From Limnohabitans sp. Rim11 (GTDB lineage: Bacteria > Pseudomonadota > Gammaproteobacteria > Burkholderiales > Burkholderiaceae_C): a stretch of DNA of 64,000 nt. The stretch covers positions 860,827 to 924,826 of the forward strand of contig NZ_CXOM01000002.1 in assembly GCF_001269365.1 (NCBI RefSeq), in the 5' to 3' direction. The notes beneath the pieces were generated by a model. It made no database searches. It saw only the letters and a program-made list of their open reading frames with translations, and was not told where the DNA came from. Each line of letters starts with the position of its first letter. Position 1 is the stretch's first letter. The translations under genes were made by a program, and so were the position numbers. This document shows, one piece after another, positions 26,372 to 35,186 of the stretch.

Positions 26372-27808
26372 ATGTCGAGGCCCGAAAAACCAACTGCTGT
26401 TTCCCGCTTGCTGGCAAGTCATGTGCCGGGCGTAGAGCGTCTGCGTGTGTTGTCGGCTTCGGGTCAGTTGGGTTTTGGCATTGTTCAAGACTCTTTTGAG
26501 CGGGGTCTTCAAAGGCAACCGCATTTCATTGGGTGCGACATGGGATCGATCGATCCTGGCCCTTTTTATTTGGGTTCAGGTCAAATGGCCGCGCCCAAAG
26601 ACATGATTCGTCGCGACTTAGAAATGGTGCTGCTGGGTGCCAGGCAGTTGAATGTGCCTTTGATCATTGGAAGCGCAGGCACGGCGGGTGCCAAACCCCA
26701 ACTTGAAGCCACCTTGGCTTTGCTGCAAGAAGTGGCAAAAGCACACGGGCTGTCTTTTTCAGTGGCCACAGTTGCCAGCGATGTGCCTCGAAAAATTTTG
26801 GTGCAAGCAGCCCAAGAGGGCCGTATCAAAAGCTTAGACACAGAAGGTGTTTCGTTACCACTGCCGGTACCCATTGAAACCGAAATAGAGGCGGCCACCA
26901 ACATCGTGGCGCAGTGCGGGACGCATACCTTCATGCAAGCCTTGGCGCAGAAACCCGATGTACTGATTGCTGGCCGTTCTTGCGACACCGCTATTTTTGC
27001 AGCCTTGCCTCAAATGTTGGGCTATGACCCCGCACTGTCGTTGCACATGGCCAAAATCATTGAGTGCACATCACTGTGTTGTAACCCGGGAGGCCGTGAT
27101 GCCATCTTGGCAGAGTTGGGTCTCAATGAATTTATTTTGGAAAGCATGAATCCAAACGCCCATGCAACGCCCTCTTCTGTTGCGGCCCATGCACTGTATG
27201 AGCAGTCAGACCCTTGGGTGGTTGAGGAGCCTGAAGGCACATTGCATTTGAAGTATGCCAAATACATAGCCATTGACGGCCACCGTACGCAAGTTTCTGG
27301 TGCGCAATTTGTGAAGCGCCTATCACCCACTTTGAAAGTGGAGGGTGCACTTCACACAGGCGCCAGAGCAGTTTTGTTGGCGGGTGTGGCAGACCCTCGC
27401 ATGATTGAGATGATGCCTGAGGCATTACAAGTGGTCTGCGAGCGTGTCCGAAAACTGGTGCTAGGCAAGTGGTCGATGGTGCCTCATCTGTACGGTCAAG
27501 GCGCTGTGCGAGCCTTGCCCAAGGCTCAACTAAGTCAGCACGAAATTGGTGTGGTCCTTGAATTTCTGGCTCCAACTGGCAGCTTGGCTAAAACAGCAGC
27601 TTCAGTGTTCAAACAAAACTTGCTGCACTATGGTTTTCCAGGTCGATTGACGACTGGCGGCAATTTGGCTTTTGCTTTCACACCCAGTGAAATTGAAGCC
27701 AACGATTGTTATCAATTCATGCTGTACCATTTGCTTGAAGGTGTAAGCCCCCAAGAAGTGTTTGACATTCAAATGCACGCTTGGAATTTTGAAGAGGTCG
27801 TGGCGTGA
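26372..27808 (+). CDS. AtuA-like (DUF1446) protein
   Basis: 478 aa, full-length DUF1446: LRVLSASGQLGFGI near the N-terminus, YLGSGQMAAPKDMIRRDLEMVL, LIIGSAGTAGAKPQLEATL, VLIAGRSCDTAIFAALP and CTSLCCNPGGRDAILAEL. The family is named after AtuA of the Pseudomonas acyclic terpene cluster, whose function is itself unknown. Here it is paired with DUF4387, without the geranyl-CoA carboxylase genes of an atu cluster, so a terpene role is unlikely. The position between an SDR and aconitase-family genes suggests action on a hydroxy- or unsaturated acid. Confidence 0.85.
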   Translation: MSRPEKPTAVSRLLASHVPGVERLRVLSASGQLGFGIVQDSFERGLQRQPHFIGCDMGSIDPGPFYLGSGQMAAPKDMIRRDLEMVLLGARQLNVPLIIGSAGTAGAKPQLEATLALLQEVAKAHGLSFSVATVASDVPRKILVQAAQEGRIKSLDTEGVSLPLPVPIETEIEAATNIVAQCGTHTFMQALAQKPDVLIAGRSCDTAIFAALPQMLGYDPALSLHMAKIIECTSLCCNPGGRDAILAELGLNEFILESMNPNAHATPSSVAAHALYEQSDPWVVEEPEGTLHLKYAKYIAIDGHRTQVSGAQFVKRLSPTLKVEGALHTGARAVLLAGVADPRMIEMMPEALQVVCERVRKLVLGKWSMVPHLYGQGAVRALPKAQLSQHEIGVVLEFLAPTGSLAKTAASVFKQNLLHYGFPGRLTTGGNLAFAFTPSEIEANDCYQFMLYHLLEGVSPQEVFDIQMHAWNFEEVVA

Positions 27809-28596
27809 CACCTCGGCTGCCATTAACCAAGTACCACCAAATTTATTTGGTGTTGCGTGAGCAATTGCTTGAAGGCCGGTTTGCCAAAGCCATGCCGGCA
27901 GAGATGGAATTGGCCAAGCAGTTTGGTGTCGGTCGCGTCACCATTCGACATGCCATGGAAAAATTAGTCGCCGAAGAATTGATTGTGCGTGTGGCCGGTC
28001 GAGGTACCTTTCCCAAACCAATCAATCATGTCGGTTTGGGTATGAGTACGCCAGCACTGACTCAGCCTACGCGCTTGGCAGGACTGATGGAAAACATTGT
28101 GAGTGCAAGTCGCTCAACGACAGTGAAAGTGCTAGATTGGCGCACCATTGCGGCCCCAGAAGACGTTGCCTTTGCACTTCAAATCGAAGTTGGCTCATCG
28201 GTTAAAAAAGCCATTCGATTGCGAAGTTCACGGGAAGGCCCGCTGTCCTACATCATCACGTATGTGCCACAAAGCTTGGCGGCAGACATTGTTCGCAAAG
28301 ACCTGGCTGCCAAACCTCTTTTGCAGTTGCTCAGTGAGGCTGGCGTAGAACTTGGACGGGCGCAGCAAACCATCTCGGCGCGTCAAGCAGATGCGCGCGT
28401 TGCTGATGCATTGGATGTGGCCATTGGCTCGGCCTTGTTGTCGGTGCGTCGTTTGGTGTTTGATGCCAATGATCAACCTGTGCAATGGCTGGAAGGCCTG
28501 TATCGCCCCGACCGTTATGAATATCAATTGGAAGTGTCTCGCATTGGCGATGTGGATGCCCGCGTCTCAATGAGAGAAGAAAAGGTGAAGGCTTGA
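27805..28596 (+). CDS. GntR-family transcriptional regulator, HutC subfamily (UTRA domain)
   Basis: 263 aa. N-terminal wHTH (about 10-75): QIYLVLREQLLEGRF, LAKQFGVGRVTIRHAMEKLV, VAGRGTFP. The C-terminal UTRA ligand domain (about 95-245) contains DWRTIAAPEDVAFAL and RLVFDANDQPVQWLEGLYRPDRYEY. HutC regulators usually repress a catabolic operon until the substrate or an intermediate binds. Start GTG overlaps the AtuA-like stop by 4 bp, so the regulator sits inside operon B. It is the only classical regulator in the catabolic region and so the first candidate for the shared inverted repeat, though that repeat is longer than usual HutC sites. Confidence 0.88.
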   Translation: MTPRLPLTKYHQIYLVLREQLLEGRFAKAMPAEMELAKQFGVGRVTIRHAMEKLVAEELIVRVAGRGTFPKPINHVGLGMSTPALTQPTRLAGLMENIVSASRSTTVKVLDWRTIAAPEDVAFALQIEVGSSVKKAIRLRSSREGPLSYIITYVPQSLAADIVRKDLAAKPLLQLLSEAGVELGRAQQTISARQADARVADALDVAIGSALLSVRRLVFDANDQPVQWLEGLYRPDRYEYQLEVSRIGDVDARVSMREEKVKA

Positions 28597-28630
28597 AACG
28601 GGGTTATCCCCATTCAATGAATTGTCAAAT

Positions 28631-29914
28631 ATGAGCACCCAAACATACCACCAACCCCCGCAAACGCTTGCGCAAAAATTGATTGCCAAAGCAGCTGGCA
28701 AAAACCATGTTGCGGTGGGTGAAATTGTCAATTGCCAAGTCGATCTGGCCATGTTCCATGATTCATCGGGCCCCCGGCGACTCAAACCCATGTTGGAAGA
28801 ATTGGGTGCCCAAATTTGGGACAAATCTCGTGTGGTCTTGGTCATGGACCACTATGTGCCGGAGCAAGACGACGATTCTCGCCGCATTGTGCGCATTGCA
28901 CGCGAGTGGGCTGTTGAGCAACAGTTGCCTCATGTCTACGACAGCCTGGGTATCTGTCATGTGGTCTTGCCGCAAAAAGGCCATCTGAAGCCGGGTATGT
29001 TTTGTGTCGGTGGCGACTCGCATTCACCCACAGGGGGCGCCTTGGGCACCTACATGTTTGGTGTGGGCAGTACCGAAATGTTGGGTGTTGTGGTGACAGG
29101 GCAGCTCTGGGTTCGCGTCCCTCAAACATTGATGATGCGTTGGAATAACCGACTCAAACCCGGTGTGACTGCCAAGGACATGATGCTTCACATGATTGGC
29201 CAATTTGGCATGAATGGCGGCCAGTATCAAGCGGTTGAATTTTGTGGTGAAGCCGTGAAGGCGCTCTCTATGCAAGAGCGCATGACCATGTCCAACATGA
29301 GCGCAGAGATGGGCTCGCAAGTGGGCTTGATTGCACCCGACGAGGTGACCCGCGATTGGCTGGCGACCACCGGTGCCAAAGATGTACAAATTGAAGGCTG
29401 GCACACCGATAATGCTGCCGATAAGTTGGTTCATGAATTTGATGCGGCCACCTTGGTGCCCCAAGTGGCCGCACCTCACAGCCCAGCCAATACCAAGGCT
29501 GTCTCAGAATTTAAAAATACACCCATTCAAGTGGCCTACATCGGTGCTTGTACAGGCGCTAAGTTGGAGGACTTGCGTGCTGCGGCACAAGTGCTTAAAG
29601 GTCAGCAACTGCCTGCTGGTGTTCGTTTGATGGTGGCACCGGCCAGTTTGCAAGATCAAGCCCAAGCAGAAAGCGAAGGCGTGATGCATGCACTGCGTCA
29701 ATCGGGTGCAGAAGTGTTGCCCACATCGTGCGGTGCTTGCTCTGGTTATGGTGGCAGCATTCCAGATGGTGCCAACGTGATTGCCACCACGGCGCGAAAC
29801 TTCAAAGGCCGTATGGGTTCGGCCACTGCGCAGGTTTATTTGGCGTCGCCTTACACGGTGGCAGCTTCTGCTTTGCGCGGCAGTATTTCTGATCCAAGGG
29901 AGGTCTTGGCATGA
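28631..29914 (+). CDS. Aconitase/IPM-isomerase family large subunit (LeuC-like hydro-lyase)
   Basis: 427 aa from ATG 28631 (MSTQTYHQPP); a TTG three codons upstream is possible. It is the large, [4Fe-4S]-binding subunit of a two-subunit hydratase/isomerase. Landmarks: LVMDHYVPEQDD, GDSHSPTGGALGTYMFGVGSTEM, and three cluster cysteines, GACTGAK (about 306) and TSCGACSGYGG (about 366 and 369). Relatives are isopropylmalate isomerase, homoaconitase, maleate hydratase and dimethylmaleate hydratase. It follows gntR after a 34-bp gap with a small GGGGTTATCCCC palindrome, and overlaps its small subunit by 4 bp. Confidence 0.9.
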   Translation: MSTQTYHQPPQTLAQKLIAKAAGKNHVAVGEIVNCQVDLAMFHDSSGPRRLKPMLEELGAQIWDKSRVVLVMDHYVPEQDDDSRRIVRIAREWAVEQQLPHVYDSLGICHVVLPQKGHLKPGMFCVGGDSHSPTGGALGTYMFGVGSTEMLGVVVTGQLWVRVPQTLMMRWNNRLKPGVTAKDMMLHMIGQFGMNGGQYQAVEFCGEAVKALSMQERMTMSNMSAEMGSQVGLIAPDEVTRDWLATTGAKDVQIEGWHTDNAADKLVHEFDAATLVPQVAAPHSPANTKAVSEFKNTPIQVAYIGACTGAKLEDLRAAAQVLKGQQLPAGVRLMVAPASLQDQAQAESEGVMHALRQSGAEVLPTSCGACSGYGGSIPDGANVIATTARNFKGRMGSATAQVYLASPYTVAASALRGSISDPREVLA

Positions 29915-30411
29915 GTGCGTTGCACAAAGTTTGGCGCGTGGGCGCCGATGTGGACACCGATCAACTGGCCCCTGGTGCCTATATGAAATTGGGTATTCAC
30001 GACATCGCCAAACATTGTTTGGAAGGTGTGAGGCCTGAATTTGCGGGGGGAGTGAAGGCCGGTGATGTTGTGGCTGCTGGCCCCAATTTTGGCATTGGCT
30101 CTTCCAGAGAGCAGGCTGCCGACGCCTTGGTCAAGTTGGGCGTGAAAGCGGTCATTGCACCTTCTTACAGTGGTTTGTATTTTCGAAATGCTTTCAACTT
30201 AGGGCTTCTGCTCCTTACATGCAAAGAAGCAGAATTGCTAGAAGAGGCTGAGCAAGTATCACTCGACTTGAAGCAGTGGGCGGTGGTGCGTGGCAATGGT
30301 CAACGGCTTGCATGCGACCCCATTCCAGATTTCTTAGTGTCCATGGTGGAAGCCGGTGGTCTCTTGCCCCAACTCAAACTGCGCCTGGAACAACAAAAAG
30401 CGTCATCATGA
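29911..30411 (+). CDS. Aconitase/IPM-isomerase family small subunit (LeuD-like)
   Basis: 166 aa swivelling domain of the two-subunit hydro-lyase. Signature: VDTDQLAPGAYMKL near the N-terminus, where the substrate-sensing loop lies, and PNFGIGSSREQAADALVKLGVKAVIA (the SSREQA block holding the substrate carboxylate). The YMKL loop replaces the YLKT-like sequence of true LeuD, which argues against isopropylmalate. Coupled by ATGA to both neighbours. Confidence 0.9.
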   Translation: MSALHKVWRVGADVDTDQLAPGAYMKLGIHDIAKHCLEGVRPEFAGGVKAGDVVAAGPNFGIGSSREQAADALVKLGVKAVIAPSYSGLYFRNAFNLGLLLLTCKEAELLEEAEQVSLDLKQWAVVRGNGQRLACDPIPDFLVSMVEAGGLLPQLKLRLEQQKASS

Positions 30412-31808
30412 AAAATCAAAAAGCTCCCCAAATTGTTCGCGCCGAGACCATGCCGGATGGCACGCCCGAAGTACCTGTGTGCATCGTTGGCGGAGGCTCT
30501 TGTGGTTTAACTGCTGCTATTGCACTTCGCAAGGCGGGCATTGATGTATTGGTTCTAGAGCGCGATGAATCTGGCACAGGCTCCTCTGCGCTGTCTTCCG
30601 GCTTTATTCCCGCTGCAGAAACACGCTTGCAAAAATCATTGGGCATTGAAGACTCTCATCAATTGCTCATTGACGATGTGATGAACAAAGCTCACGGTCA
30701 AGCGCCTTTGCACTTGGTCAAGGCTTATGTGCTGTCTGCCACAGAGGCCATCGACGAGCTAGAAAAAATGGGCTTGCCGTTTGAAATTGTCGATGGCTTT
30801 TTGTACCCAGGTCATACCGTCAGGCGCATGCACACCATGCCTGAAAAAACGGGTTCAACTTTGATGACACGTTTGGCGCAGGTGGCCAACGATTTGGGCG
30901 CAGATATTTTGGGTCAATCATTGGTCTGTGAGCTTTGGGTCAATGCGCAAGATCATGTGGTGGGTGTTGGCTACCAAAGGCCCGATGGTGCTGTGGAGTA
31001 TTTGTCATGCGACTATTTATTGCTGGCCTGCAACGGCTTTGGCGGCAACAGCGAGATGGTCAAAGAACTACTGCCTGAGATGGCCAATGCTGTTTTTGCA
31101 GGCCACCAAGGCAACGATGGCACGGCTATTCAGTGGGGCCGTCAGTTGGGTTTGCAAATGGGAGACTTGGATGCCTACCAAGGACATGGTTCGTGGGTCA
31201 CACCGCAGGGTGCGCTCATGACTTGGGCTTTCATCATGGAAGGGGGTGTTCAAGTCAACGCCCTAGGCAAACGCTTTAACGACGAAACGGGTGGTTATTC
31301 AGAAGCTGCTGTGCATGTGCTAAGCCAGCCCGGCAGCATCGCTTGGAACATTTTTGATGCCCCCTTGCTTGAGTTGCTCAGAAGCTTTCCAGATTTTCGC
31401 GATGCAGAAGCTGCTGGTGCTTTGCGAACTGCGATCACTGTTGAGGATTTGGCTGCCATTGTGGGTTGTGATCCGGCTACATTGAAAGCAACTTTGGATG
31501 AAGTTCGCGCGGGCCACACAGACAGCATGGGCAGAAGCTTTACGCGTTCATTGCAAGGGCCCTATCACGCCATCAAGGTGACCGGTGCGCTGTTCCACAC
31601 GCAGGGTGGCTTAGAAGTGGATGCCCAATGTCGTGTTGTTAAAACCAACGGCCAAACTCTAAGCAATTTGTATGCGGCCGGCGGTGCAGCACGCGGTGTG
31701 TCGGGCCGCGGTGCCGACGGGTACTTGGCAGGCAATGGTTTGTTAAGCGCTGTGGGCGGTGGCTGGTTGGCTGCCCAAGACATAGCGAAAAAATTGCACG
31801 CAGCTTGA
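30408..31808 (+). CDS. FAD-dependent dehydrogenase/reductase of the fumarate reductase flavoprotein family
   Basis: 466 aa. N-terminal FAD site CIVGGGSCGLTAAIALRKAGIDVLVLER; the C-terminal FAD-closing block LYAAGGAARGVSGRGADGYLAGNGLLSAVGGGWLAA; substrate domain with HGSWVTPQGALMTW. The family includes fumarate reductase, 3-ketosteroid dehydrogenase and tricarballylate dehydrogenase TcuA, all introducing or removing a C=C next to a carboxyl or keto group. Here it could supply the unsaturated acid for the adjacent hydratase (inference). Start ATG 30408 overlaps the small-subunit stop; no signal peptide, so it is cytoplasmic. Confidence 0.85.
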   Translation: MKNQKAPQIVRAETMPDGTPEVPVCIVGGGSCGLTAAIALRKAGIDVLVLERDESGTGSSALSSGFIPAAETRLQKSLGIEDSHQLLIDDVMNKAHGQAPLHLVKAYVLSATEAIDELEKMGLPFEIVDGFLYPGHTVRRMHTMPEKTGSTLMTRLAQVANDLGADILGQSLVCELWVNAQDHVVGVGYQRPDGAVEYLSCDYLLLACNGFGGNSEMVKELLPEMANAVFAGHQGNDGTAIQWGRQLGLQMGDLDAYQGHGSWVTPQGALMTWAFIMEGGVQVNALGKRFNDETGGYSEAAVHVLSQPGSIAWNIFDAPLLELLRSFPDFRDAEAAGALRTAITVEDLAAIVGCDPATLKATLDEVRAGHTDSMGRSFTRSLQGPYHAIKVTGALFHTQGGLEVDAQCRVVKTNGQTLSNLYAAGGAARGVSGRGADGYLAGNGLLSAVGGGWLAAQDIAKKLHAA

Positions 31809-31862
31809 GGCTTATTGGCAATTCACATCTTTAATTGATACTCAATTCATAGGAATATTGAT

Positions 31863-32729
31863 ATGTTACTGGCCCAACGCTTGCAACAACCCAGCGCTCT
31901 GTTAGCCCCTGGAATTTACGACGCGCTGACCGCCCTCATTGCAGAGCAAGCAGGTTTTGAAGCACTTTATTTATCGGGTGCCTCCATTGCCTACACCCGC
32001 CTAGGTAGGTCTGACATTGGCTTAACCACTGCCAGTGAAGTTGCGAACACATTGGCCAACATCACCGACCGTGTGCGAGTGCCCGTCATTGTCGATGCCG
32101 ATACTGGGTTTGGCAATGCACTTAATATGCAGCGCACGGTGCGCGATTTTGAACGGGCAGGTGCAGCCATGATTCAAATTGAAGACCAAACTTTCCCTAA
32201 GCGCTGCGGTCATTTAGATGGCAAAGGGGTCGTCCCTGTGAAAGAAATGCAGGGCAAAATCCATGCAGCTTTGGACGCTAGACGAAGCAGCAACACACTC
32301 ATCTTGGCCCGCACCGATGCCTTGGCTGTGGAAGGTTTGGATGCCGCCTTGGACCGTGCAGAAAAGTATTTAGAGTGCGGTGTCGATGCGCTGTTTGTGG
32401 AAGCCTTGCGAACACCCGAACAAATGAAGGTGGCGTGCGATCGGTTTGCTCATCGCATTCCCTTGCTGGCCAACATGGTGGAAGGCGGTAAGACGCCTAT
32501 CTTGAGCGCCGAAGAGTTGGGCAAAGTGGGCTTCAAAATTGTGATTTTCCCAGGCGGCACAGCGCGAGCTGTTTCGCACACTTTGCGGGCCTACTATGGC
32601 AGTTTAAAAACACATCAAACCACCGCACCATGGCGCGATCAGATGTTGGACTTCGATCAACTCAATGAACTGATTGAAACACCTGAGCTGTTGGCACTTG
32701 GTAAAAAGTACGACGGTACTTCAAATTAG
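31863..32729 (+). CDS. Isocitrate lyase/PEP mutase superfamily lyase (methylisocitrate or dimethylmalate lyase-like)
   Basis: 288 aa. TIM-barrel lyase: GIYDALTALIAEQAGFEALYLSGAS, DADTGFGNALNMQRTVRDFE (Mg-binding Asp), IEDQTFPKRCGHLDGK with the KRCGH lyase signature (Cys about 114), ARTDALAVEG, LANMVEGGKTP. Relatives cleave 2-methylisocitrate, 2,3-dimethylmalate or oxaloacetate, releasing pyruvate or glyoxylate. The KRCGH motif marks a lyase rather than a PEP mutase. Last gene of operon B; SD AGGAAT before the ATG. It converges on the binding-protein gene 10 bp away. Confidence 0.9.
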   Translation: MLLAQRLQQPSALLAPGIYDALTALIAEQAGFEALYLSGASIAYTRLGRSDIGLTTASEVANTLANITDRVRVPVIVDADTGFGNALNMQRTVRDFERAGAAMIQIEDQTFPKRCGHLDGKGVVPVKEMQGKIHAALDARRSSNTLILARTDALAVEGLDAALDRAEKYLECGVDALFVEALRTPEQMKVACDRFAHRIPLLANMVEGGKTPILSAEELGKVGFKIVIFPGGTARAVSHTLRAYYGSLKTHQTTAPWRDQMLDFDQLNELIETPELLALGKKYDGTSN

Positions 32730-32739
32730 TTTCAACGGA

Positions 32740-34293
32740 CTAATTCCAACTAACGGCAGCCATGTCATTGGCAAACACAGGCGAGCTAGACCACAAGCCC
32801 TTCAAGCCCTTTTTGTACACCGCCGTGTTGGTCGGGTTGAACAAAAACACATTGACCGCGTCGCTGGCAATCATGCGCTGCATGTCGCCAAACAATTTGG
32901 TGCGATCTTTGGCGCCTGTGGTTGCTGAATATTTGGTGGCCAAATCACGGAAGGCTTTGCTGTCGTAGCCCCAGTAGTACTGGGGGTTGGCGTAGTTCAT
33001 AAAGTCGAGTGGCTCGACGTGGTTAATCACAGTCAGGTCAAAGTTGCCTTTGAAGGTACCGCCTAACCACTGTGCCCATTCGACGTTTTCAATTTTGGCC
33101 ACAATGCCAACCTTGGCCAATTGGGCTGCCAGAATTTCGCCGCCTTTGCGAGCGTAGGGTGGTGGTGGCAAAGTGAGTGTGACGTTCAAGGGCGTTTGCA
33201 CACCAGCTTCTTTTAAGAGCGCTTTGGCTTTTTCAATGTCAAAAGGATACTGACCTGTGAGGTCGACATAGCCTGCATCGGTGGGCGCCATGTGGCTGCC
33301 AATGGGTTTGGCCAAGCCTTCAAACACGCCATCAATGAAGGCTTTTTTGTCGATGGCATGCGACAGCGCACGGCGGACACGAACATCGTCAAAGGGCTTC
33401 TTTTTGTTGTTGATGGTCATGATGCCTTTGCCGGCCGTATTGCCCATCTCCACCATGAAGCGTTTGTCGGCTTGAAATTGTTTCAGGCTTTGGGGCGATT
33501 GGAAACGCGGCATGCCGTCAATGTCGCCGGCCAACAATGCGGCTACTTGAGCCGATGCATCGTTGATGAAGCGGAAAATGACGCGCTTGAGTTTGACGTT
33601 GGCGGCATCGCGGTAAGCATCCCATTTGCTAAGGGTGATGGCGGAGCCTTTGGCCCAGTTTTCTAATTTGTAAGGGCCGGTGCCCACGGGCTTGGTGGCC
33701 GCGGTTTCAGCAGTGCTTGGGTGCAAGATGACGGCGGTGTTCTCGCCCATGCGAAATAAAAAATTGCCATCGGGGTTGTTCAAAACCAAAACCACAGTGT
33801 GTGCATCGGGTGTGGAAATGTGCGCAATATTGTTGAACACAGCGCCTTTGGCTTTGTTGGTGCTTTTATCTGCCTTGGCTCTGTCAAAGCTGAACTTGAC
33901 AGCGGCCGAATCAAAGCTGGCGCCGTCTTGAAACTTCACGCCTTTGCGCAGCTTGAAGGTGTAGGCCTTGCCATCTGCATCCATGACCCAGCTTTCAGCC
34001 AACAAAGGCGTGATGCTGCCATCGACATTAATTTTGGTCAGGCCTTCTAAGATGTTGTAGTGAACCACCTCGCCAATGGCTGCGGCGGGGGCAGTCGTGG
34101 GGTCGAGACTGGTGGGCTCCAAAATCATGCCCAACACGACGCTGTCTTTGCGAGTTTGTGCTTGAGCGGGTGAACTGAAAACATACACACTGGCTGCAAC
34201 ACAGACAGTCAAACCGATCATTGACAAAATTTGACGTTTAGAAGCGATTGTTGGCGCTTTGCTGGCAACTGCAGTTGAAGATAAAAATTTCAT
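32740..34293 (-). CDS. Family 5 ABC transporter substrate-binding protein (dipeptide/nickel type)
   Basis: 517 aa secreted binding protein. An N-terminal signal sequence with a hydrophobic core (MIGLTVCVAASVYVF) and cleavage near SSPAQAQ. SBP_bac_5 features: LDPTTAPAAAIGEVVHYNILEGLTK, RKGVKFQDGASFDSAAVKFSF, VRRALSHAIDKKAFIDGVFEG. It is the last gene of a minus-strand operon behind the two ATPases. Substrates of the family include di- and oligopeptides, nickel chelates and glutathione; the divergent P1-family peptidase favours a peptide. Confidence 0.9.
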   Translation of the reverse strand: MKFLSSTAVASKAPTIASKRQILSMIGLTVCVAASVYVFSSPAQAQTRKDSVVLGMILEPTSLDPTTAPAAAIGEVVHYNILEGLTKINVDGSITPLLAESWVMDADGKAYTFKLRKGVKFQDGASFDSAAVKFSFDRAKADKSTNKAKGAVFNNIAHISTPDAHTVVLVLNNPDGNFLFRMGENTAVILHPSTAETAATKPVGTGPYKLENWAKGSAITLSKWDAYRDAANVKLKRVIFRFINDASAQVAALLAGDIDGMPRFQSPQSLKQFQADKRFMVEMGNTAGKGIMTINNKKKPFDDVRVRRALSHAIDKKAFIDGVFEGLAKPIGSHMAPTDAGYVDLTGQYPFDIEKAKALLKEAGVQTPLNVTLTLPPPPYARKGGEILAAQLAKVGIVAKIENVEWAQWLGGTFKGNFDLTVINHVEPLDFMNYANPQYYWGYDSKAFRDLATKYSATTGAKDRTKLFGDMQRMIASDAVNVFLFNPTNTAVYKKGLKGLWSSSPVFANDMAAVSWN

Positions 34294-34388
34294 GCGTCGG
34301 TCCTTGATCGTTCAGTGATCGCTAGCAATTTAAAAATGTAAAAACTGATGCCCGCTTAAAACGTATTGGTTGCATGACCAGAGTGATC

Positions 34389-35186
34389 TCAATAGCCTGA
34401 ATAACCTGGTACGGCAGCCAACAAAGTTTGCGTGCAAAGGTGCTTTGGATTTAAAAAAACCTCTTCAGTGGGGCCGCGCTCTACCGCGCAACCTTCCTGC
34501 AGCACCATCACTTCGTCACACATCAAGTTTACAACGGCCAAGTCGTGACTGACCAACAAATAACTCAGACCATGTTTGTCTTGCAAATCCATCATTAAAT
34601 TAATAACTTGTGCTTGCACAGACACGTCTAGGGCGCTTAGGGGTTCGTCAGCCACTATCAAAGCGGGCCGAGTAATGAGTGCTCTGGCAATGGCAATTCG
34701 TTGTCTTTGGCCCCCAGAGAATTCGTGAGGGTATTTAAGCAAATCGGAAGAACGAAGGCCCACCTCTAAAAGGGCCGCCGCTGCAAGTTCGGTCATTTCA
34801 GATTTTGTTTTGTTCTGTAGCGGCTCGATGACAATTTGCAACACCGTTTGTCTTGGGTCTAGAGCACTGTAGGGGTCTTGAAAGACCATTTGAAAATTGG
34901 GTCTAATCTCTCTCAGTGCTTGGGGGCTGATGGCGTTTAAATCTTGACCCTTAAAAATCACTTGTCCTTGTGTGGGTTTTTCTAGGGCCATTACCAAGCG
35001 GGCCAGGGTTGATTTGCCGGAGCCAGATTCACCAACAATGCCCAAGCTTCTTCCTGGGGCCAATTCAAAATGAATGTTTTGAAGGGCTTGCAAACTTCTC
35101 TGGGTTTCAAACCAAGAGGTGCGCGGCAAAGTGAAGGTGTGACTCAAGTCCTTCACTTCAAGCAAATGGTTGGTTGTCTGAATCAT
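34389..35186 (-). CDS. Dipeptide/oligopeptide ABC transporter ATP-binding protein (DppF/OppF type)
   Basis: 265 aa. Walker [14 protein letters not shown], signature EFSGGQRQRIAIARAL, Walker B LIVADEPLSALDVSVQ, H-loop LVSHDLAVV. The N-terminal extension LSHTFTLPRTSWF is typical of DppF. The C-terminal oligopeptide/dipeptide C-domain is short (HLCTQTLLAAVPGYS). Overlaps the DppD-type gene by 4 bp. Confidence 0.92.
   Translation of the reverse strand: MIQTTNHLLEVKDLSHTFTLPRTSWFETQRSLQALQNIHFELAPGRSLGIVGESGSGKSTLARLVMALEKPTQGQVIFKGQDLNAISPQALREIRPNFQMVFQDPYSALDPRQTVLQIVIEPLQNKTKSEMTELAAAALLEVGLRSSDLLKYPHEFSGGQRQRIAIARALITRPALIVADEPLSALDVSVQAQVINLMMDLQDKHGLSYLLVSHDLAVVNLMCDEVMVLQEGCAVERGPTEEVFLNPKHLCTQTLLAAVPGYSGY

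Noticed and set aside
26372..27808. Acyclic terpene utilisation (atu) cluster
   Set aside because: Only the AtuA-like gene is present; carboxylase, acyl-CoA dehydrogenase and hydratase genes of the atu pathway are missing, and neighbours point to other chemistry.
28600..28611. GGGGTTATCCCC palindrome between gntR and the LeuC-like gene
   Set aside because: Too short and too simple to call an operator or terminator; no second copy seen at other promoters of the cluster.
28631..30411. Leucine biosynthesis leuC-leuD
   Set aside because: No leuA or leuB nearby, catabolic context with GntR and lyase, and the substrate loop of the small subunit reads YMKL; a catabolic hydro-lyase is more likely.
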